A DNA stretch of 11,979 bases. Origin: an uncultured Coriobacteriia bacterium (GTDB lineage: Bacteria; Actinomycetota; Coriobacteriia; Coriobacteriales; QAMH01). Where the stretch lies: NCBI GenBank assembly GCA_949283445.1, contig CASDTD010000058.1:1-11979 (forward strand). Reading direction: 5' to 3'. The position numbers and the translations under genes were made by a program. The notes under the pieces were generated by a model. The model was not told the DNA's origin. It was given only the letters and a program-made list of their open reading frames with translations, and made no database searches. The first letter of the stretch is position 1, and every line of letters starts with the position of its first letter. This document shows positions 7,741 to 11,979 of the stretch, in pieces.

Positions 7741-8847
7741 ATGGCGCTCGACCTTTCCGCGTTCCGTGACCCCGAACTCGGCCGCGAGCTCATCGCAGGC
7801 ATCCACGACATCGCGCCACGTGCGCTGGCTGCGTGCGGCGGCCATATCAACCTCATGGAAGTCTGCGGCACCCATACCGTGGCGCTTGCCCGCAACGGTA
7901 TCCGCAGCGTGCTGCCCGAAGGCATCAAGCTCATCAGCGGGCCGGGTTGCCCAGTGTGCGTGACGGCGAACAGGGACATTGACACCGTCATCGCGCTTTC
8001 CCGCATTCCCAATGTCATCTTGACCACCTTCGGCGACATGACACGCGTTCCCGGCTCGACGTCCTCGCTTAACGAGGAGAAGGCGGCCGGGCACGACATC
8101 CGCATCTGCTACTCCCCGCTCGACGGCCTGCGCATCGCGGCAAAAAACCCAGACCGCGAGGTCATCTTCGTGGGCGTGGGCTTCGAGACGACCACGCCGC
8201 TCATCGCCGCCACCATCAAGCGCGCCAAGGCGCAGGGCATCGGCAATTTCAGCGTGTTCGCCGCGCACAAGACCGTGCCGAACACCCTCGAAGTGCTTGT
8301 GAACGACCCGGAAGTCGACATCACGGCGCTCATCTTGCCCGGGCACGTCAGCACCATCATCGGGCGTGTGCCCTACGAGTTTCTGGCAAAAGAGCACGGC
8401 ATTCCCGGCGTCATCATGGGCTTCGAGCCCATCGACTTGCTCTCGGGCATCCTGATGCTGCTCAAGATGCTGGCAGACGGCAAACCGGCCATCGTCAACG
8501 ACTACAAACGCTGCGTCATGGAAGAGGGCAACCCCGCTGCGCAAGCCGCCATCGACGAGGTCTTCGAGCTGAGCGATGCCACCTGGCGCGGTCTGGGGCT
8601 CATCGAGAACTCGGGGTATGCGCTGCGCGCGGAGTACGCGGAATTCGACGCGGTGAGAAGGTTCGCGCCCAAGGTGGAGCCCACCGTCGAGCCGAAGGGC
8701 TGCCGCTGCGGCGATGTGCTGCGCGGCGTCATCAGCCCCAAGGAATGCCCGCTGTTCGAGAAGGCGTGCAGCCCCGAGCACCCCATCGGGCCGTGCATGG
8801 TGTCTTCCGAAGGCTCCTGCGCCGCGTTCTACAAGTACCTGCGCTAG
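7741..8847 (+). CDS. hypD: HypD, [NiFe]-hydrogenase Fe(CN)2CO scaffold protein
   Basis: HypD is the iron-sulphur scaffold on which the Fe(CN)2CO unit is built, working with HypC and receiving cyanide from HypE. The 368-residue length is usual. The first signature is MEVCGTHT (39-46, C42), the second GPGCPVC (67-73, C70 and C73), then FGDMTRVPGS (97-106) and FVGVGFETTTP (143-153). The C-terminal cluster region holds CRCGDVL (321-327), C336, C343, C352 and C360, the expected pool of [4Fe-4S] and redox cysteines. Nothing is missing. ATG 7741 abuts the hypC stop, with AAGG (7727-7730) ten bases upstream inside hypC. No hypE follows: the next feature is an inverted repeat, then a convergent gene. 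Confidence 0.97.
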   Translation: MALDLSAFRDPELGRELIAGIHDIAPRALAACGGHINLMEVCGTHTVALARNGIRSVLPEGIKLISGPGCPVCVTANRDIDTVIALSRIPNVILTTFGDMTRVPGSTSSLNEEKAAGHDIRICYSPLDGLRIAAKNPDREVIFVGVGFETTTPLIAATIKRAKAQGIGNFSVFAAHKTVPNTLEVLVNDPEVDITALILPGHVSTIIGRVPYEFLAKEHGIPGVIMGFEPIDLLSGILMLLKMLADGKPAIVNDYKRCVMEEGNPAAQAAIDEVFELSDATWRGLGLIENSGYALRAEYAEFDAVRRFAPKVEPTVEPKGCRCGDVLRGVISPKECPLFEKACSPEHPIGPCMVSSEGSCAAFYKYLR

Positions 8848-8859
8848 AAAACATGACAA

Positions 8860-8915
8860 AGGGCCACGTCAAACGTCACATTTATGTTTTGCAATGTGAT
8901 ATTTGATGTGACCCT
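8860..8915. terminator. Imperfect 23-bp inverted repeat, probable bidirectional terminator
   Basis: Arms 8860-8882 and 8893-8915 match at 19 of 23 positions around a 10-base loop. Each arm begins or ends with AGGG/CCCT and CACATT/AATGTG. In RNA, two of the four differences become G-U pairs and two are C-A or A-C mismatches on either strand. It lies 12 bp after the hypD stop and about 36 bp after the end of the convergent torD-like gene, the right place to stop both. The minus-strand transcript would be followed by a broken U-tract (TTTGTCATGTTTT); the plus-strand one has no U-tract. The AT-rich arms contrast with the local GC content, so a small mobile or repeated element is an alternative. 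Confidence 0.5.
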
Positions 8916-8951
8916 CCGTCGCGCTGCAAGGCGTTCATCGCGAAGCAGGGC

Positions 8952-9602
8952 TCATTTCCCGTAACCTGACAAATCCCACTTCAGCCAAGCGGCGATAAGT
9001 TCCACGACCGCCCGGTAGAACCCGGATGTCTCGTCTGCCTCGCGGGAAAACCGCGCAAGCATGTCTTCGGCAAGCGCGATTGGGTGCCCCTGGAAGAACA
9101 CGGCGAGCTGCGCTGTCTGCTTGGCGGAAAGTTTCACGCCATGACCGTGCTCGGCAGACGCGCAGAGCATGAGCTCGGCTGCCAGATGGTCGTGCGGCAG
9201 ACCCTCGGGCAGGTTCTCGAGCAAACCCGTCGAGCGCGCGAACGCTTTGACCTGCGAATCTGCCTGATCACGGCCGTAATCGGACTCGCGCGGCGGCATG
9301 CACGGCGCATCTCCTTCGAACATCTGGCGATATTCCGACTCGAGAGCGGCGGGACGCTCTTCCTCAGACACGGCGCCCAGTTTATCAAGCGCATCATCGA
9401 TATGCTGCAGCGCCACAGCCGTGCTGCGGTTCAAGAACTGGCTACGCCAGAACTTCTTGTCGAGAACGTTGAAACGCAGCGTCTCGTCGAGTGGGGACAC
9501 CACGAGTTTGCTGAAGAACTCGTATACGGCGAGGCTGTGCGAATGCGCGTGCCCTTTGCCGTGGGCATGTGCATGCCCGCCTTTTGCCTTGGCTTTTGCC
9601 AT
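8952..9602 (-). CDS. TorD/DmsD-family redox-enzyme maturation chaperone with a His-rich N-terminus
   Basis: TorD-family proteins are all-helical cytoplasmic chaperones. They bind a molybdoenzyme precursor (often its Tat signal) until the cofactor is inserted. The 216-residue product has the core at about 24-212, with family positions YRQMFEG (91-97), PPRESDYG (103-110, the P-x-E/S-S-x-Y site) and PHDHLAAELML (136-146). Ahead of the core is a short Lys/Ala stretch and GGHAHAHGKGHAHSHS (8-23), with six His residues in HxHxH spacing, a likely Ni2+ or Zn2+ binding tract. The start ATG 9602 has AAAGGA (9609-9614) seven bases away. A longer reading from ATG 9662 would run through the pheT terminator and is rejected. 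The gene is convergent with hypD. The client enzyme is not in the window. Family assignment is good, client unknown. Confidence 0.8.
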   Translation of the reverse strand: MAKAKAKGGHAHAHGKGHAHSHSLAVYEFFSKLVVSPLDETLRFNVLDKKFWRSQFLNRSTAVALQHIDDALDKLGAVSEEERPAALESEYRQMFEGDAPCMPPRESDYGRDQADSQVKAFARSTGLLENLPEGLPHDHLAAELMLCASAEHGHGVKLSAKQTAQLAVFFQGHPIALAEDMLARFSREADETSGFYRAVVELIAAWLKWDLSGYGK

Positions 9603-9608
9603 TGCCTT

Positions 9609-9614
9609 TCCTTT
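9609..9614 (-). promoter_or_regulatory. Ribosome binding site deciding the torD-like start
   Basis: AAAGGA on the minus strand lies 7 bases from ATG 9602, just downstream of the terminator hairpin. It supports ATG 9602 over the upstream ATG at 9662. Confidence 0.6.
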
Positions 9615-9618
9615 CGAG

Positions 9619-9650
9619 AAAACAACCCACGGGAGTTGCCCCGTGGGTTG
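9619..9650 (-). terminator. Intrinsic terminator after pheT
   Basis: A perfect 11-bp stem (9623-9633 paired with 9640-9650, arm CAACCCACGGG) closes a 6-base loop. On the minus strand it is followed directly by TTTTCTCG. It begins 18 bp after the pheT stop codon and ends 16 bp before the ATG of the torD-like gene. This is the classic form of a Rho-independent terminator. Confidence 0.85.
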
Positions 9651-9668
9651 CGTGAATCTCATATGCCG

Positions 9669-11979
9669 CTACGCGCGAACTTCGCCGCCTGTGGCCTTGA
9701 CGACCTTGGCGACAATCTTCTCGTGTGCCTTCTCGACTTCCTCGCTCGTGAGCGTGCGGTTCGCGTCACGATACGACAGACGGAACGCCACGGACTTTTT
9801 GCCGGCGCCCACGCGCTCGTCATCGCGGTAGACGTCGAACAGCCGGACCGACTCGAAGGGGCCTTTCTTGCCCGCGCTCGTGATGCACTGCTCGATGCGC
9901 TCTGCCGTGACCTCCTCGTCGACGACGATGGCCAAATCGACCTCGACCGACGGGTACACGGGCACATCAACATAGGGACGCTGCTCGCAAGCGGTGTGCA
10001 GCAACGCGCGCACGTCGAGCTCGAACGCGGCGATGGCGCCTTCGGCCTCGAACGCCTGGGACGCCAGCGGATGGACTTCGCCCACCCAACCCAGCACGCT
10101 GCCGCCGGACAGAATCTGGGCGCCGCGACCCGGTGCGAGCCAGGGCGCTTCATCGGGCTCGAAAGCCTTGAAACGCACCTTGGGGATGGCAAGCTCGCGC
10201 ACGAGGTTCTCGATGATGCCCTTGGCATCGTAGAAGTCCAGCGCGACGGCAGGCTGGTTCCAGCCCGTCTCGTTCCAAGACCCCGTCAGAACGCCGGCGA
10301 CGAGCATGGTCTCTTTGGGGTTCTTGCGCCCTTCCGCAGCACCGAACACAATGCCGCGCTCGAAGAGCTGCACGTTTTCCACGCCGTGGCTCTGATTGTA
10401 GGCAACCGAACGCAGAAGGCCGGGCAGGATGGAGCGGCGCATGACCGACTGCTCGTTGCTCATGGGGTTGATGAGCTCGACGGCCTCGCCCCTGCCCTCT
10501 TCGGGGATACGCGCGCGCTCCATGTCGGAGGCGTCAACGAACGAGTAGGTCATCGTCTCGTTCAGGCCGCACGAGCGCAGGCAGAAGTCGATCTTGACCA
10601 GGCGGCGCTGCTCGAGCGTGCGGCCGCCGGCATGGGCACCGCCCGGCAGCGTCGGCTCGACGCGGTCCATGCCCCAGATGCGCAGCACCTCTTCGTAGAG
10701 GTCGATCTCGCGGATAAGGTCGGGGCGGAAGCTCGGCGCGATGACCGTGAGCTCTTCGTCGCCCGGCTCGCCTTCGACACGGCAGCCCAGGTCGGTGAGA
10801 ATCTGAATCTGCTCTTCGTCGGTGATATCAGCGCCCACGTGCGCGCGCAGGCGGTTGGGGCGCAGCGTGAGCTCGGGCTCGACGGCGGGAATCGGGTAGA
10901 CGTCGACGACGCCCTGGCACACCGTGCCACCGGATACCGCCGCGATGAGCGCCGCGGCGATCTTGCTGTTCTCGTCGCAGGAGGCGGCATCGACGCCGCG
11001 CTCGTAGCGCAGGGAGGCCTCGCTCACCAGCGAGAGGTTGCGCGAGGTACGCGAGGTGCGTCCGGCATCGAACGTCGCGGCCTCGAGCAGCACGTCGGTC
11101 GTGTCGTCGACGACCTCGGAATACAAGCCACCCATGACGCCGGCCAGGCCGACGGGGTTTTCGCCGTCGGTGATGAGCGTCATGTCGCCGGTGAGCTCGC
11201 GCTCGGTGCCATCGAGCGTCGTGAACTTCGATCCGTCCTCGGCACGACGCACGAGCACGTGGTGCTTGCCGTCAGCTGCCTTCGGGAACGCGCGCAGGTC
11301 ATAGGCGTGCAGCGGCTGCCCGAGCTCGAAGAGGATGTAGTTGGTCACGTCGACGATGTTGTTGATAGAGCGCGCGCCCAGGGCGGTGATGCGCTCGACC
11401 AGCCAATCGGGCGACGGGCCGACCTTCACGTTGCGGATGAGGCGCGCCGTGAAGCGCGGGCACAGCTCGGGCTCGGCAATTTCCACGGACACAGAATCGT
11501 TCACGTTCTCGTCATTCATGGGGCCGGGCACCTCACAGGGCGGCTCGTAGTGCCACGGCACGTGGTACATGGCGCCAACCTCGCGGGCAAAGCCCCTCAT
11601 GGACAGGCAGTCCGGACGGTTCGGCGTGATTTCCAGGTCGAGCACCGTATCGGTCATGCCGTTCCATTCGGCGAAGCTCTCTCCCAGCGGCGCGTCGTCG
11701 GGCAGCACCATGATGCCCTCGTGGTCGCCGCCGATGCCCAGCTCGCGCTGCGAGCAGATCATGCCGCAGCTGACCTGGCCGCGCAGCTTGGATTTCTTGA
11801 TCTTGACGTCGCCGGGCAGCACCGTGCCGATAGTTGCGACGGCGACCTTGATGCCCGCGCGGATGTTAGGGGCGCCGCAGACGATCTGCGTCGGCTCTTC
11901 CCCGTCGCCGAAATCGACGGTCGTGACGTGCATGTGGTCGCTGTCCGGATGGTCGACGCAGGTCTTGACGTAGCCGATC
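9669..11979 (-). CDS. pheT: Phenylalanine--tRNA ligase beta subunit (5' end outside window)
   Basis: PheT pairs with PheS in the (alpha-beta)2 enzyme that charges tRNA-Phe. The frame stays open to the right edge: 15 residues precede the first internal ATG (11933), reading IGYVKTCVDHPDSDH, which align with the tRNA-binding (EMAPII-like) domain. The true start, roughly 45-55 residues further, is therefore outside, and 769 residues are visible. Seen in order are the tRNA-binding domain (IVCGAPNIRAG, AVATIGTVLPGD, KLRGQVSCGMICS), then TPNRPDCLS, the B3/B4 editing region (NIVDVTNYILFELGQPLHAYD region, then SLRYERGVD), the B5 domain, the catalytic-like core (NPMSNEQSVMRRSILPGLL), and a C-terminal ferredoxin-like anticodon-binding domain (VDVPVYPSVEVDLAIVV, then RLSYRDANRTL). 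The product ends GGEVRA, and a strong terminator follows. pheS is expected just beyond the right edge. Confidence 0.97.
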   Translation of the reverse strand, partial: IGYVKTCVDHPDSDHMHVTTVDFGDGEEPTQIVCGAPNIRAGIKVAVATIGTVLPGDVKIKKSKLRGQVSCGMICSQRELGIGGDHEGIMVLPDDAPLGESFAEWNGMTDTVLDLEITPNRPDCLSMRGFAREVGAMYHVPWHYEPPCEVPGPMNDENVNDSVSVEIAEPELCPRFTARLIRNVKVGPSPDWLVERITALGARSINNIVDVTNYILFELGQPLHAYDLRAFPKAADGKHHVLVRRAEDGSKFTTLDGTERELTGDMTLITDGENPVGLAGVMGGLYSEVVDDTTDVLLEAATFDAGRTSRTSRNLSLVSEASLRYERGVDAASCDENSKIAAALIAAVSGGTVCQGVVDVYPIPAVEPELTLRPNRLRAHVGADITDEEQIQILTDLGCRVEGEPGDEELTVIAPSFRPDLIREIDLYEEVLRIWGMDRVEPTLPGGAHAGGRTLEQRRLVKIDFCLRSCGLNETMTYSFVDASDMERARIPEEGRGEAVELINPMSNEQSVMRRSILPGLLRSVAYNQSHGVENVQLFERGIVFGAAEGRKNPKETMLVAGVLTGSWNETGWNQPAVALDFYDAKGIIENLVRELAIPKVRFKAFEPDEAPWLAPGRGAQILSGGSVLGWVGEVHPLASQAFEAEGAIAAFELDVRALLHTACEQRPYVDVPVYPSVEVDLAIVVDEEVTAERIEQCITSAGKKGPFESVRLFDVYRDDERVGAGKKSVAFRLSYRDANRTLTSEEVEKAHEKIVAKVVKATGGEVRA

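Noticed and set aside
7444..8859. A 471-codon open frame on the minus strand opposite hypC and hypD.
   Set aside because: It is antisense to two unambiguous genes and runs through the inverted repeat at its start. It has no ribosome binding site or domain pattern.
9536..9602. Low-complexity DNA under the Lys/Ala and His-rich residues considered as a repeat element or CRISPR-like array.
   Set aside because: It lies in frame within a coding region. The short periodicity follows from AK and HA codon pairs, and there are no spaced direct repeats.
9603..9662. A 20-residue N-terminal extension of the torD-like protein from ATG 9662.
   Set aside because: The extension would be encoded by the pheT terminator hairpin and its U-tract. 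ATG 9602 has a well-placed AAAGGA.
1..11979. Search for tRNA or rRNA genes, CRISPR arrays, insertion sequences, integrases or attachment sites.
   Set aside because: None was seen. Nearly all of the window is accounted for by intact or edge-truncated protein genes, and no gap exceeds about 105 bp.

Overview
The window is a compact, GC-rich bacterial chromosome segment with short intergenic gaps, many GTG starts and genes that abut or nearly abut. The gene set combines [NiFe]-hydrogenase maturation factors, a TorD-type metalloenzyme chaperone, a menaquinone-type prenyltransferase, a Tat-type lipoprotein and a high-GC PheT. This suggests an anaerobic, respiring actinobacterium, most likely of the Coriobacteriia/Eggerthellales. 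That placement is inferred from gene content and composition, not from a phylogenetic marker analysis.

Layout, left to right. (1) Bases 2-472 (+) are the 3' end of an unrecognised, charged helical protein cut by the window edge. (2) Bases 487-5029 (-) hold a four-gene unit read right to left: a Tat/lipobox ABC-type substrate-binding protein, a UbiA/MenA-family prenyltransferase, a TcdA-like ThiF/E1-fold enzyme and a CPA1 Na+/H+ antiporter. Gaps are 30, 10 and 12 bp, so co-transcription is likely. (3) Bases 5030-5129 are an AT-rich (about 39% GC from 5041 on) divergent control region. (4) Bases 5130-8847 (+) hold hypF-hypC-hypD, tightly coupled with 1 bp and 0 bp between genes. (5) Bases 8860-8915 are a 23-bp imperfect inverted repeat between convergent genes. 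(6) Bases 8952-9602 (-) encode a TorD/DmsD-family chaperone with a His-rich N-terminus. (7) Bases 9619-9650 (-) are a strong intrinsic terminator just upstream of that chaperone. (8) Bases 9669-11979 (-) are pheT, lacking its 5' end at the window edge.

How they fit together: HypF makes the thiocarboxamide (cyanide precursor) and HypC-HypD assemble the Fe(CN)2CO unit for [NiFe]-hydrogenases. The TorD-like protein would chaperone a molybdenum or other redox enzyme. The prenyltransferase supplies quinone, and the antiporter handles H+/Na+ balance. Together they look like accessory genes for quinone-linked anaerobic (possibly H2-driven) respiration, but no structural hydrogenase or reductase gene lies in the window. 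hypA, hypB and hypE are also absent here. pheT and tcdA are translation-related housekeeping genes.

I did not find a clearly new multi-gene system. The observations most worth following are the His-rich TorD protein beside hyp genes, the orphan Tat-lipoprotein binding protein tied to a quinone prenyltransferase, the Cys pairs in the TcdA-like enzyme, and the unusual AT-rich inverted repeat after hypD.
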